This document shows, one piece after another, positions 25,917-35,419 of a stretch of 64,000 bases of DNA; within the stretch, counting starts at the first letter, position 1; each line of letters begins with the position of its first letter. The translations under genes were made by a program, and so were the position numbers. The stretch is from Halovulum marinum (lineage in GTDB: Bacteria > Pseudomonadota > Alphaproteobacteria > Rhodobacterales > Rhodobacteraceae): contig NZ_WIND01000003.1 of assembly GCF_009697225.1 (NCBI RefSeq), forward strand, positions 273,532-337,531, read 5' to 3'. Under the pieces are notes generated by a model. It saw only the letters and a list, made by a program, of their open reading frames with translations. It had not been told where the DNA came from and did no database searches.

Positions 25917-28235
25917 ATGAAGGACATGTCGATCATCTCGGGCGCGGTGCATCACGACCGCATCCACGACAGCGCCGCAAAGCACGTGTCCGGTTCAGCG
26001 GACTACACCGATGACATCGCCATGCCGGAGGGGACGCTGCACGCCTACCTCGGCGTCTCGCAGGTGGCCCATGCCAGGCTGCTCGGGCTCGATCTTGCGG
26101 CCGTCCGGCGGGCGCCCGGCGTCGTCGGCGTCCTGACCGCCGCCGATATTCCGGGGATCAACGACATCAGCCCGACGGGCCTAAACGACGAGCCCGTCTT
26201 TCCCACGGACAAGATCCAGTTTCACGGTCAGCCCCTGTTCGCCGTCGTTGCCGAAACCCGCGATGCCGCACGCCGCGCGGCGGCGCTGGCCAGAGTCGAC
26301 TGCGAGGCGCTTCCTTGCGCCCTCGACCCCGTTGCGGCCCGCGCGGCGGGCTATCCCTACGTGACGGCGCCGTTGAAGCTGGCGCGCGGCGACGTGGCCC
26401 CCGCCCTTGCCGCCGCGCCGCACCGGATAACCGCGCGCATGCGGATCGGTGGCCAGGACCACATGTATCTCGAGGGCCATATCGCCTTCGCGATCCCGGG
26501 CGAAGATGACGACGTGGTCGTGCATTGCTCCACGCAGCACCCGTCCGAGGCCCAGCATATGGTGGCGCATGTACTCGGCGTTCCGTCGAACGCGGTGACG
26601 GTCAACGTGCGCCGGATGGGCGGCGGGTTCGGCGGCAAGGAAAGCCAGATGAACCTGTTCTGCGCGGTGGCCGCCATCGCCGCGAAGAAATGGAACCGCG
26701 CGGTGAAGATCCGCCCGGACCGCGATCAGGACATGACTGCCACCGGGAAGCGGCACGATTTCGTGGTCGACTACGATATCGGCTTTGACGAGGCCGGGCG
26801 CATCCATGCGGTCGATGCCAGCTTCGCCGCCCGCTGCGGCTTTTCCGCCGATCTGTCCGGTCCGGTGACCGACCGGGCGCTGTTTCATGCCGACAACGCC
26901 TATTTCTACCCGAACGTGCGACTGGAATCGCACCCGATGAAGACCAATACAGTCTCCAACACCGCGTTTCGCGGCTTCGGCGGCCCGCAGGGCGTGATCG
27001 TCGCCGAGCGCATGATCGAGGAGATCGCCTTCGCCACCGGCCAGGATCCGCTGGACGTGCGCAAGGCCAATTTCTACGGGCAGGACGGTCGCGATGTGAC
27101 GCCCTATCACCAACAGGTCGAGGACAACATCCTCGACCGCCTGGTGGGCGAGCTGGAGACGGGTGCGGACTACCGGGCGCGGCGCAAGGCGATCATCGCC
27201 GACAACGCGAACTCGCCGGTGCTGAAGCGGGGCATCGCGCTGACCCCGGTCAAGTTCGGCATCTCGTTCACCGCGACCTGGTACAATCAGGCCGGTGCGC
27301 TGGTGCATGTCTACAACGACGGATCGGTTCACCTGAATCACGGCGGCACCGAGATGGGCCAGGGCCTGAACACCAAGGTCGCGCAGGTCGTGGCGGACGC
27401 CTTCCAGATCGATTTCGAGCGGATCAAGATCACCAGAACCACGACCGAGAAGGTGCCGAACACCTCGGCGACTGCAGCCTCGTCCGGCTCCGATCTGAAC
27501 GGCATGGCGGCGTTGAACGCGGTCGAGCAGATCAAGGCGCGGCTGGTCGCGTTCGCGGCCCGGAAGTGGGAGGTCGAGCCCGATGCGGTCGAGTTCCTTC
27601 CGAACGAGGTCCGGATCGGCGACGTCGTCCTGTCGTTCGACGCCTTCATCCGGCAAGCCTACATGGCCCGCGTGCAGCTTTCCGCTGCCGGGTTCTACAA
27701 GACCCCGAAGATCCACTGGGACCGGCAGAAGGGCTGTGGGCGGCCGTTCTACTATTTCGCCTACGGCGCGGCGTGCTCCGAGGTCACCATCGACACGCTG
27801 ACCGGCGAGTACCGGGTCGACCGCACCGACATCCTGCACGACGTGGGACGATCGCTGAACCCGGCGCTGGACAAGGGGCAGGTCGAGGGCGCCTTCGTGC
27901 AGGGCATGGGCTGGCTGACCACCGAGGAACTCTGGTGGGACGCCGAGGGCCGGCTGCGCACGCACGCGCCCTCGACCTACAAGATCCCGCTGGCCTCCGA
28001 CCGCCCGCGCATCTTCAACGTGAACCTGGCGGACTGGTCCGAGAACCGCGAGTTGACGATCAAGCGCTCGAAGGCCGTCGGCGAGCCGCCCTTCATGCTA
28101 GGGGTCTCGGTGTTCGAGGCATTGTCGATGGCGGTCGCGTCGGTCGCCGATTACCGGGTGTGTCCCCGTCTCGACGCGCCCGCGACCCCCGAGCGGGTGC
28201 TGATGGCCGTCTCCCGGCTTCAGGCGGGAACCTGA
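25917..28235 (+). CDS. xdhB: Xanthine dehydrogenase molybdopterin-binding subunit
   Basis: 772 residues, normal for bacterial XdhB. Aldehyde oxidase/xanthine dehydrogenase a/b hammerhead near residues 20-130, then the molybdenum-cofactor domain with RRMGGGFGGKESQ, NTAFRGFGGPQG and the C-terminal KAVGEPPFMLGVSVFEAL, whose Glu is the catalytic base. It oxidises hypoxanthine to xanthine and xanthine to urate. Located 22 bp after xdhA and overlapping nothing; xdhC follows directly, so the three are co-transcribed. Confidence 0.96.
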   Translation: MKDMSIISGAVHHDRIHDSAAKHVSGSADYTDDIAMPEGTLHAYLGVSQVAHARLLGLDLAAVRRAPGVVGVLTAADIPGINDISPTGLNDEPVFPTDKIQFHGQPLFAVVAETRDAARRAAALARVDCEALPCALDPVAARAAGYPYVTAPLKLARGDVAPALAAAPHRITARMRIGGQDHMYLEGHIAFAIPGEDDDVVVHCSTQHPSEAQHMVAHVLGVPSNAVTVNVRRMGGGFGGKESQMNLFCAVAAIAAKKWNRAVKIRPDRDQDMTATGKRHDFVVDYDIGFDEAGRIHAVDASFAARCGFSADLSGPVTDRALFHADNAYFYPNVRLESHPMKTNTVSNTAFRGFGGPQGVIVAERMIEEIAFATGQDPLDVRKANFYGQDGRDVTPYHQQVEDNILDRLVGELETGADYRARRKAIIADNANSPVLKRGIALTPVKFGISFTATWYNQAGALVHVYNDGSVHLNHGGTEMGQGLNTKVAQVVADAFQIDFERIKITRTTTEKVPNTSATAASSGSDLNGMAALNAVEQIKARLVAFAARKWEVEPDAVEFLPNEVRIGDVVLSFDAFIRQAYMARVQLSAAGFYKTPKIHWDRQKGCGRPFYYFAYGAACSEVTIDTLTGEYRVDRTDILHDVGRSLNPALDKGQVEGAFVQGMGWLTTEELWWDAEGRLRTHAPSTYKIPLASDRPRIFNVNLADWSENRELTIKRSKAVGEPPFMLGVSVFEALSMAVASVADYRVCPRLDAPATPERVLMAVSRLQAGT

Positions 28236-28238
28236 GTG

Positions 28239-29120
28239 ATGGCCGCTCTTGCGTCCTTGTTGTGCGAGTTTCTCGACGCGAACCGGGGTGTGATCCGTGT
28301 CCAACTCACTCGCGTCCGCGGCTCCTCGCCGCGCGACGAGGGCACGGAGATGTTCGTCTCGACCGCCGCGCTTTGCGGCACCGTCGGAGGTGGCCAGCTG
28401 GAGTTCCGGGCCATCGAAGCGGCCCGCAGGATGTTGCGCGACGGCACCCTGAGCCAGACGCTCGATCTGCCACTCGGCCCCGAGATCGGTCAGTGCTGCG
28501 GCGGGCGGGTCGAGATTTCCCTGACCCGGATGCGCGCGTCCGACAGGCGAGCGGCACTTGCCCGGGCGGCCGAGGCCTCGAGAAACCTGCCGCACGTCTA
28601 TGTCATGGGCGCGGGCCATGTGGGCCGTGCGCTGGCGGACGTGTTTCAGCACATGCCGGTGCGCTGCATCCTCGTCGACCCGCGGCAGGACGAAATCGCG
28701 CTTTGCGACGCGGCCGTCGAGACCCGTGTCAGCGCCATACCCGAAGTCGACGTGATGAACGCCCCGAAAGGCAGCGCCTTCATCGTCCTGACCCATGATC
28801 ACGGCCTGGATTTCCTGCTGACCGCCGCCGCGCTCGAGCGGGGCGACGCGGCGTATGTCGGCATGATCGGCTCTGCCACCAAGCGGGCGAAACTATACCA
28901 CTGGATGCGCCAGCACTGCGATGTTTCCGCGTTCGACAAACTGGTCTGTCCCATCGGGGCAAGCGGCAGCCGCGACAAGCGCCCCAGCCTCATCGCTGCC
29001 TTCGTGGTGGCCGAGGTTCTGGCTGAACTGACTTCTGAAACTGCCGCTACCGCCCCCGCGCGGGCGATGCGGGCGCCCGCGACGGGCCAACAAGAAGACC
29101 GGTTGGAAGTGCCGGCTTGA
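28239..29120 (+). CDS. xdhC: Xanthine dehydrogenase accessory protein XdhC
   Basis: 293 residues. N-terminal XdhC/CoxI domain with TRVRGSSPRDEGTEMFV and CGTVGGGQLE; C-terminal Rossmann domain with YVMGAGHVGRALADVF and IVLTHDHGLDF. XdhC binds molybdenum cofactor, protects its sulfurated form and inserts it into XdhB. An in-frame GTG precedes ATG 28239 immediately; either could start. It begins 3 bp after the xdhB stop. Confidence 0.94.
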   Translation: MAALASLLCEFLDANRGVIRVQLTRVRGSSPRDEGTEMFVSTAALCGTVGGGQLEFRAIEAARRMLRDGTLSQTLDLPLGPEIGQCCGGRVEISLTRMRASDRRAALARAAEASRNLPHVYVMGAGHVGRALADVFQHMPVRCILVDPRQDEIALCDAAVETRVSAIPEVDVMNAPKGSAFIVLTHDHGLDFLLTAAALERGDAAYVGMIGSATKRAKLYHWMRQHCDVSAFDKLVCPIGASGSRDKRPSLIAAFVVAEVLAELTSETAATAPARAMRAPATGQQEDRLEVPA

Positions 29121-29162
29121 AAGACCGCGCCGCGCCGCGGCCCAACGGAGGAGGAGACTGTC

Positions 29163-30764
29163 ATGGACGGCTCGACATATAACTACAGGCTGTTCTCGCG
29201 CAGCGATTTCAGCGCCTTCTGGGCGTTGTTCACCGACAACCTGGTCAATCTGCTGATCCTGTCAGGGGTCTGCCAGTTCGTCTTTCAGATGCCGGCCGAG
29301 ATCGTCTATGGCCGCATCGTGCCCGGCGCGGCGGTCGCCATCCTCGCGGGGGTCGTGGTGTATACCAACCTCGCCAAATGGGCCGCCCAGCGGCAGGGCC
29401 GGGATGTGACCGCCCTGCCCTACGGCATCTCGACGCCGGTGATGTTCGTCTATCTGTTCGGCGTGATCGGGCCGATCTACTGGGCGACGCAGGATCCGCT
29501 GCTGGCCTGGCAAGTCGGCATCGGTGCGGGCTTCATGGGCGGCATCGTCGCCGCGCTCGGCGCCCTCGTCGGCCCGTTTCTGAAGCGCATCACGCCGCGC
29601 GCCGGCATGTTGGGAACGCTCTGCGGCATCGCGCTGGTGTTCATCGGGGCCGTGCCGCTGGCCGAGATCTTCGAAAACCCGGTGATCGGCTTCACCTCGC
29701 TGCTGTTCATCCTTTGGGGCCTGATCGGCCGCTTCCGGCTGCCGGGGAACGTGCCCGCCGGCCTCGTCGCCATCGGCGCCGGGACGATCATCGCGATCAT
29801 CCTTGGCGAATCGAAGCTCGATGTCAGCGGCGTCGGCTTCTACCCGCCGGTGCCCTATCTCGGCGATCTCGTGGCCGGCGTGCAGTACCTGTTCGCGAAC
29901 CCCGAGCTTTTCCTCGTGCTGATCCCGGTGCAGATCTACAACTTCATCGAAACGATGAACAACGTCGAAAGCGCCGAGGCCGCGGGCGACAGCTATCCGG
30001 TCGGCCTGTGCCAGGTGACCGACGGCGCGGGCACGATGATCGGCGCGGTGTTCGGCTCGCCCTTCCCGACGACGGTCTACATCGGCCACCCCGCCTACAA
30101 GCGGCTGGACGCCCATGCCGGCTACATCGTCGGGGTGGCGGTGGTGATCGCCGCCGCCGCCTTCCTGGGGTTCCTGTCCTTTCTCGCCGGCCTGATCCGG
30201 ATCGCCGCCGCTGCGCCGGTGCTGGTGTTCGTGTCGGTAAGCCTGATCACCAACACGGCATGGGCGGTGAAGCCGACGCACATGGCAGCGGTGTCGTTCG
30301 CGATCCTACCCCACATTTCCGAGTTCCTGATGGTCAAGTGGGGATCGCTGATGAACGCACTGCGCAGCTCGGGCGTCGAGGGACTGCCGTCGCTCGGCGA
30401 TGCCGACCTGACCGCGGCGCTGCTGATGGAGGGCGCGCATTACGAGGGGCATCTGGCGCTCAGTCAGGGCGCGATCATCACCGGCCTGATCTGGGGCGCC
30501 ATCGTGGCGGACGTGATCGACGGACGTTTCAGGACGGCGGGCGGTTTCGCGATGGCGGCCGCGGCGATGTCGTCGCTCGGCATCATCCACGCCCATACGC
30601 TGCAACTGCCGCAGTTCGACGGGATCACGGTCGGCTACCTGATCATCGGTGCGTTCCTCTGGCTCTACCCGATGGTGGCGCCGAAGGAGGACCTGGAAGA
30701 ACGCGTGATCGTTCCCGACGAGCCCGACCTGCTCGACACCGGCGCGCCCGCACAGCAGGCCTGA
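29163..30764 (+). CDS. NCS2-type purine/xanthine permease
   Basis: 533-residue membrane protein with about 12-14 predicted helices and a strong GGAGGAGGAG ribosome site. Family features include TALPYGISTPVMF, IETMNNVESAEAAGDSYPVG (substrate-site region) and GSPFPTTVYIGHPAYK. It belongs to the xanthine/uracil/vitamin C permease superfamily. The location between xdhC and guanine deaminase argues for uptake of a purine base such as guanine, hypoxanthine or xanthine; the exact substrate cannot be read from sequence. A hairpin after the stop separates it from guaD. Confidence 0.87.
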   Translation: MDGSTYNYRLFSRSDFSAFWALFTDNLVNLLILSGVCQFVFQMPAEIVYGRIVPGAAVAILAGVVVYTNLAKWAAQRQGRDVTALPYGISTPVMFVYLFGVIGPIYWATQDPLLAWQVGIGAGFMGGIVAALGALVGPFLKRITPRAGMLGTLCGIALVFIGAVPLAEIFENPVIGFTSLLFILWGLIGRFRLPGNVPAGLVAIGAGTIIAIILGESKLDVSGVGFYPPVPYLGDLVAGVQYLFANPELFLVLIPVQIYNFIETMNNVESAEAAGDSYPVGLCQVTDGAGTMIGAVFGSPFPTTVYIGHPAYKRLDAHAGYIVGVAVVIAAAAFLGFLSFLAGLIRIAAAAPVLVFVSVSLITNTAWAVKPTHMAAVSFAILPHISEFLMVKWGSLMNALRSSGVEGLPSLGDADLTAALLMEGAHYEGHLALSQGAIITGLIWGAIVADVIDGRFRTAGGFAMAAAAMSSLGIIHAHTLQLPQFDGITVGYLIIGAFLWLYPMVAPKEDLEERVIVPDEPDLLDTGAPAQQA

Positions 30765-30771
30765 CCGATTG

Positions 30772-30797
30772 CCGGGGCGGTGCCTTCGCCGCCCCGG
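30772..30797 (+). terminator. Hairpin between permease and guaD
   Basis: Perfect 9-bp stem CCGGGGCGG / CCGCCCCGG with loop TGCCTTCG, followed by TTCCCTTCC. Probably a partial terminator or processing site within the operon. Confidence 0.6.
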
Positions 30798-30824
30798 TTC
30801 CCTTCCGACCGAGAGAAGCCGAAC

Positions 30825-32159
30825 ATGACCGAGACCGTGCTACGCGGCCGCCTTCTGACGTTTCACCGCGCCCCGGCGGACGGCAACGATGAAAGCGCCT
30901 ACACATATCACGAAGACGGCGCCCTGCTGATCCGCGACGGAATGATCGCGAAACGCGGAACTTTTGCCGAGATCACGCGCGCGGCGCCCGATGCGCCCGT
31001 CACCGATCACCGTCCGAAGCTGATGATGGCCGGGTTCATCGACACCCACATCCATTTCCCGCAGGTTCAGGTCATCGCGTCCTGGGGCGCGCAGCTGCTC
31101 GACTGGCTGAACACCTATACCTTCCCGGAAGAGACCCGCTTCGCCGATCGCGGGCACGCCGACCGTATGGCGGCAGCGTTCTTCGATCAGCTCATCGCCC
31201 ACGGCACGACGACGGCGGTGGCCTTCTGCTCGGTGCATCGCGCGTCTGTCGACGCCTTCTTCGCCGAGGCGGCGCGCCGCGACATGGCCATGCTCGGCGG
31301 CAAGGTCCTGATGGATCGCAACGCCCCCGAGGCGCTGCTCGACACGCCGCAATCGGGATATGACGACACCACCGCGCTGATCGGCGAATGGCACGCGCGC
31401 GGACGCAGCCGCTATGTCATCTCGCCGCGCTTCGCCATCACCTCGACGCCGGAACAGATGCAGATGGCGCAGGTGCTGGCCCGGGAAAATCCCGATTGCC
31501 ACATCCAGACGCATCTGTCCGAGAACCACGACGAGATCGCCTATACCGCAAGCCTCTATCCGCAGGCGCGCGACTACCTCGACGTCTACGAAAGCCATGG
31601 GCTGCTGCGCGCCAACACCTTGCTGGGTCATGCCATCCATCTGAAACCGCGCGAAGTGGATGCGCTGGCGGCCACCGGCGCGCATCCGGTCTTCTGCCCG
31701 ACCTCGAACCTGTTTCTCGGCTCGGGGCTGTTCGATCGTGCACGTCTGGAGCGGCGGGGTATCCGGAGCGGGATTGCCTCCGATGTCGGTGCGGGCACAA
31801 GCTACTCCATGCTCCAGACCCTCAGCGAGGGTTACAAGGTGCTTCAGCTTCAGGGACAGGCCCTGCACCCATTGCAGGCATTCGACTGGGCCACCCGCGG
31901 CAACGCCGCGGTGCTGGGCATGGAGGACCGCATCGGCACCCTGGACGAAGGAACGCATGCCGACGTCGTCGTGCTGGACTCCAACGCGACCGAAGCGATG
32001 GCCCTGCGGATGGACCGGTGCCAAAGCCTCGCCGAAGAGCTGTTCGTGCTGCAGATCATGGGCGACGACCGGGCCATCGACGAGGTCTACGTCAACGGAC
32101 GTGCGTGCAAACACCGCGACCGTGAAGCTTGCGCCGGGCGCCGAATTGCGGTGGCGTGA
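30825..32159 (+). CDS. guaD: Guanine deaminase
   Basis: 444-residue amidohydrolase. ATG 30825 after GAGAGAAG is preferred to the open frame upstream. Zinc ligands and substrate residues are visible: GFIDTHIHFPQ, the diagnostic LLDWLNTYTFPEE of guanine deaminase, TTTAVAFCSVH, HIQTHLSENHDE, LGHAIHL and GIASDVGAG. It hydrolyses guanine to xanthine and ammonia, feeding XdhAB. Downstream lies a 191-bp gap before allE. Confidence 0.95.
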   Translation: MTETVLRGRLLTFHRAPADGNDESAYTYHEDGALLIRDGMIAKRGTFAEITRAAPDAPVTDHRPKLMMAGFIDTHIHFPQVQVIASWGAQLLDWLNTYTFPEETRFADRGHADRMAAAFFDQLIAHGTTTAVAFCSVHRASVDAFFAEAARRDMAMLGGKVLMDRNAPEALLDTPQSGYDDTTALIGEWHARGRSRYVISPRFAITSTPEQMQMAQVLARENPDCHIQTHLSENHDEIAYTASLYPQARDYLDVYESHGLLRANTLLGHAIHLKPREVDALAATGAHPVFCPTSNLFLGSGLFDRARLERRGIRSGIASDVGAGTSYSMLQTLSEGYKVLQLQGQALHPLQAFDWATRGNAAVLGMEDRIGTLDEGTHADVVVLDSNATEAMALRMDRCQSLAEELFVLQIMGDDRAIDEVYVNGRACKHRDREACAGRRIAVA

Positions 32160-32350
32160 CCGCCGGTACCGGCGATCCGGCAAGCGTCGCATCGGGGCCG
32201 CATGTGAGCGGCTGCCGCGGCGCTCTTGCATTTCTGGATAAAACCACGCGATTTGCCGGATTTTCCGAAAGGTGCTGTCGCCAGGTTTCGGCTGGTCCCG
32301 GACGGCAGCACGCCCCAATTTGTACGCCACTCGCCATCAATGGAGCCGTC

Positions 32351-33223
32351 ATGACCGCACGCTACTTCGCCCCCACGGGAGGGCATCCGCCGCAAGAGCA
32401 GTTGCTGACGGATCGGGCCATGTTCACCGACGCCTACGCGGTCATCCCGAAGGGGACGATGCAGGATATCGTCACCAGCTTTCTGCCGTTCTGGACCGAC
32501 ACCCGTCTCTGGGTACTGTCCCGGCCCCTCAGCGGCTTCGCCGAGACCTTCTCGCAATACATCATGGAAGTCGCGCCGGGCGGCGGGTCCGTGAAGCCCG
32601 AAACCGATCCGAACGCCGAGGGCGTTCTGTTCGTCGTCGACGGCTCCGCGACGATCGTCATCAGCGGGGAGAGGCATGCCCTGCGCCCGGGAAGCTTCGT
32701 CTATCTGCCGCCACGGACGACGTGGACGTTCGAGAACGACACCGCCGCAGCGGTCCGGTTCCACTGGATCCGCAAGGCGTACGAAGCCGTCGACGGGCTT
32801 CCCCACCCGGACGTGATCGTCACCGCCGAACAGGATGTCCCGCCGACGCCGATGCCGGGAACGGATGGCAAGTGGGCCACCACGCGCTTCGTCGATCCGG
32901 CCGACCTGCGGCACGACATGCATGTGACGGTGGTGACCTTTCAGCCCGGCGCGGTGATCCCGTTCGCCGAGACCCATGTCATGGAGCACGGCCTCTATGT
33001 GCTTGAAGGCAAGGCCGTATACCGCCTGAACCGGGATTGGGTCGAGGTCGAGGCAGGCGATTACATGTGGCTCAGGGCCTTTTGCCCGCAGGCCTGCTAC
33101 GCCGGCGGTCCCGGCCGGTTCAGGTATCTTCTGTACAAGGACGTCAACCGGCACATGGCGCTTCGGCCTGCATTCGGAAGTGTGTCCGTACCGCAGGCTG
33201 CTCTCAGGACGGCGGCCGAGTAG
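32351..33223 (+). CDS. allE: (S)-ureidoglycine aminohydrolase, bicupin
   Basis: 290-residue double-cupin protein beginning MTARYFAPTGGHPPQEQLLT, a clear AllE/UGlyAH start; ATG 32351 has GGAG upstream. The C-terminal cupin carries the Mn-binding residues in IPFAETHVMEHGLYVLEG. It hydrolyses (S)-ureidoglycine to (S)-ureidoglycolate plus ammonia. Its substrate comes from allantoate amidohydrolase, which is not encoded in this window. Its 3' end overlaps the convergent IclR gene by 20 bp. Confidence 0.92.
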   Translation: MTARYFAPTGGHPPQEQLLTDRAMFTDAYAVIPKGTMQDIVTSFLPFWTDTRLWVLSRPLSGFAETFSQYIMEVAPGGGSVKPETDPNAEGVLFVVDGSATIVISGERHALRPGSFVYLPPRTTWTFENDTAAAVRFHWIRKAYEAVDGLPHPDVIVTAEQDVPPTPMPGTDGKWATTRFVDPADLRHDMHVTVVTFQPGAVIPFAETHVMEHGLYVLEGKAVYRLNRDWVEVEAGDYMWLRAFCPQACYAGGPGRFRYLLYKDVNRHMALRPAFGSVSVPQAALRTAAE

Positions 33224-34046
33224 GCGGCACGCCCCCTATGGCAGCGGTCAGGGCCGCTGCCGCCTCCATCACCTCGGTCGCGAGGGCCGGAATCCTGTCC
33301 GGCCCCATCCTGCTCGCCGGGCCCGAAACGGAAATGCCGGCGGCGGCCTCATCATGAACGTCGAAGACAGGGGCGGCGATGCACCGCATGCCGAGGTTCT
33401 TTTCCTCGTCGTCGATCGCATGGCCCCGTTCCCGGGTCGCAGACAGATCGGCGACCAGCTGTTCCGGATCGGTCAGCGTCTTTTGGGTGAACCGCGGAAG
33501 GCCGCCGGTCCTCACGATCCGCTCGAAGCGATCGCTGGACATTTCCGCAAGCAGGGCTTTGCCGATGCCCGAGGCATGCAGCGGCGACAGTGTCCCCGGC
33601 GGAAAGAAGGCACGAATGCTGGCGTGCGTTTCGACCTGGCTGACGAACAGCACCGACGATTCCTGAACGATGCCGAGATTGGCGGTTTCGCCCGTGGTCT
33701 CCATCAGCCGGCGCAGGATCGGCCGGGCGCGCTCGACCAGGCTCGTTCGCCGCAGGAAACGCGCGCCGATCACGAACGCCCGCGGACCGATGTGCCAGAG
33801 CTGCTCGACAGGATCGAATTCGACCAGACCGCGGCTCTCCAGTGTCACCAGAACCCGATAGACCGTCGCCGGCGCCTGCCCGAGGTTCGTGGCAAGAGCG
33901 GTGAGGGTCTGACCCGAATCCTCGCTGAGGTGCTCGAAGATCTCCATCGCCCGGTCGAGGGACTTGATCGTGTTCTGAGCCGTCGAGTCGTTCCATCCGC
34001 GTGGCCGCCCACGGGCCTTGCGGCCGGCATTCTTCGCAGATTCCAT
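33204..34046 (-). CDS. bhcR: IclR-family regulator of the bhc operon
   Basis: 280-residue IclR protein. ATG 34046 has AAAGGGA upstream; the longer frame would add unrelated residues. After a basic N-terminus, the winged helix runs about residues 24-85 (TIKSLDRAMEIFEHLSEDSG, TALATNLGQAPATVYRVLVT), followed by the effector domain. It is divergent from bhcA, the position of BhcR in Paracoccus, where the regulator responds to glyoxylate (established for that organism). Same function is inferred here from position and family. Confidence 0.85.
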   Translation of the reverse strand: MESAKNAGRKARGRPRGWNDSTAQNTIKSLDRAMEIFEHLSEDSGQTLTALATNLGQAPATVYRVLVTLESRGLVEFDPVEQLWHIGPRAFVIGARFLRRTSLVERARPILRRLMETTGETANLGIVQESSVLFVSQVETHASIRAFFPPGTLSPLHASGIGKALLAEMSSDRFERIVRTGGLPRFTQKTLTDPEQLVADLSATRERGHAIDDEEKNLGMRCIAAPVFDVHDEAAAGISVSGPASRMGPDRIPALATEVMEAAAALTAAIGGVPPTRPPS

Positions 34047-34072
34047 CAAATCCCTTTCGCATTCAATGAAAT

Positions 34073-34082
34073 ATGAATTCAT
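34073..34082. promoter_or_regulatory. Candidate BhcR operator in the bhcR-bhcA promoter
   Basis: ATGAATTCAT, a perfect 10-bp palindrome in an AT-rich segment (about 34060-34125) that stands out from the surrounding high-GC DNA. It is 27 bp upstream of bhcR and 133 bp upstream of bhcA. IclR proteins commonly bind such sites; no experimental consensus was applied. Confidence 0.4.
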
Positions 34083-34214
34083 GATATGAAAAATGTAACT
34101 CCCTGACAACGGTAATTCTTTTCAGTCCGGGACGTGAAACAGCCGCCACCATGCAAAAGTATCGCGCAAAGGTCAGGTGCCGTAGACAGGGGCAGCACGA
34201 AAAAGGAGACGGCC

Positions 34215-35405
34215 ATGAGCTTCCAGAATCCTGTCTTCATCCCCGGCCCGACGAACATGCCGGAGCAAATCCGCAAGGCCTGCGACATGCCGACCATCGA
34301 CCACCGGTCGCCGACCTTCGGCGGGATCCTGACCCCCTGCCTGGAGAACGTGCGCAAGATCCTGAAGTCGGTCAGTGCGCAGGTCTTCATCTTCCCGTCG
34401 ACCGGCACCGGCGGGTGGGAAACCGCGCTGACCAACACGCTGTCGGCCGGCGACAAGGTGCTGGCGGCCCGGAACGGCATGTTCAGCCATCGCTGGATCG
34501 ACATGTGCCAGCGCCACGGGCTCGACGTGCACATCGTCGAGACGCCCTGGGGAGCCGGCCTGCCCGCCGATCGCTACGCAGAGATCCTCGCCGCCGACAC
34601 CGGCCACGAGATCAAGGTGGTGCTCGCGACGCACAACGAGACCGCGACCGGTGTCCGCTCGGATATCGGCGCGGTCCGGAAGGCGCTGGACGACGCCGGG
34701 CACCCCGCCCTGCTTTTCGTCGATGGCGTCAGCTCGATCGCGTCGATGGATTTCCGCTTTGACGAATGGGGCGTCGACGTTGCGGTGACCGGCTCGCAGA
34801 AGGGCTTCATGCTTCCGCCGGGTCTCGCGATCCTCGGCTTCTCCGACAAGGCGATCGATGCGGCCGCCACCGCCAAGCTTCCGCGCACCTTCTTCGACAT
34901 CGCGGACATGACCAAGGGCTATGCAGCGAACGCGTTTCCCTACACGCCGCCGGTCGGCCTGATGAACGGGCTGAAGCTGGCCTCCGACATGCTGCTTGAG
35001 GAAGGGCTGGAGAACGTCTTCGCGCGTCACCACCGGATCGCCGAGGGCGTACGCGCCGCTGTCGACGCCTGGGGGCTGGAGCTGTGCGCGGTTTCGCCGG
35101 ACGTGTACTCGGACACGGTCAGCGCGATCCGCACACCCACGGGCTTCAACGCCACCGATATCGTGACGCACGCGGCGAACACCTATGGCGTCGCCTTCGG
35201 CGTCGGTCTCGGCGAGGTCGCCGGGAAGGTGTTCCGGATCGGTCACCTCGGCAGTCTGACCGACGTGATGATGCTGTCAGGTCTCGCCACCGCCGAGATG
35301 TGCATGGCCGATCTCGGGCTGGACGTGACGCTCGGCTCGGGCGTTGCCGCGGCTCAGGAATACTACCGGTCAAATCCTTCGGTCTCGGCGTTGATAGCCG
35401 CGTGA
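34215..35405 (+). CDS. bhcA: L-aspartate:glyoxylate aminotransferase
   Basis: 396-residue class V PLP aminotransferase with an AAGGAG ribosome site. N-terminus SFQNPVFIPGPTNMPEQIRK and the PLP lysine K196 in VTGSQKGFMLPPG are typical of BhcA. It transfers the amino group of aspartate to glyoxylate, giving oxaloacetate and glycine: the exit and entry point of the beta-hydroxyaspartate cycle. Alone it could pass for a serine-glyoxylate aminotransferase, but the following bhcBCD genes make the assignment firm. bhcB follows within 14 bp. Confidence 0.93.
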   Translation: MSFQNPVFIPGPTNMPEQIRKACDMPTIDHRSPTFGGILTPCLENVRKILKSVSAQVFIFPSTGTGGWETALTNTLSAGDKVLAARNGMFSHRWIDMCQRHGLDVHIVETPWGAGLPADRYAEILAADTGHEIKVVLATHNETATGVRSDIGAVRKALDDAGHPALLFVDGVSSIASMDFRFDEWGVDVAVTGSQKGFMLPPGLAILGFSDKAIDAAATAKLPRTFFDIADMTKGYAANAFPYTPPVGLMNGLKLASDMLLEEGLENVFARHHRIAEGVRAAVDAWGLELCAVSPDVYSDTVSAIRTPTGFNATDIVTHAANTYGVAFGVGLGEVAGKVFRIGHLGSLTDVMMLSGLATAEMCMADLGLDVTLGSGVAAAQEYYRSNPSVSALIAA

Positions 35406-35419
35406 TGAGGGACGCAGAG

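Noticed and set aside
26181..27965. 594-codon minus-strand frame inside xdhB
   Set aside because: Antisense shadow of a clearly real xdhB.
32162..32175. CGCCGGTACCGGCG palindrome after guaD
   Set aside because: Short perfect palindromes are frequent at this GC content; no positional or comparative support.
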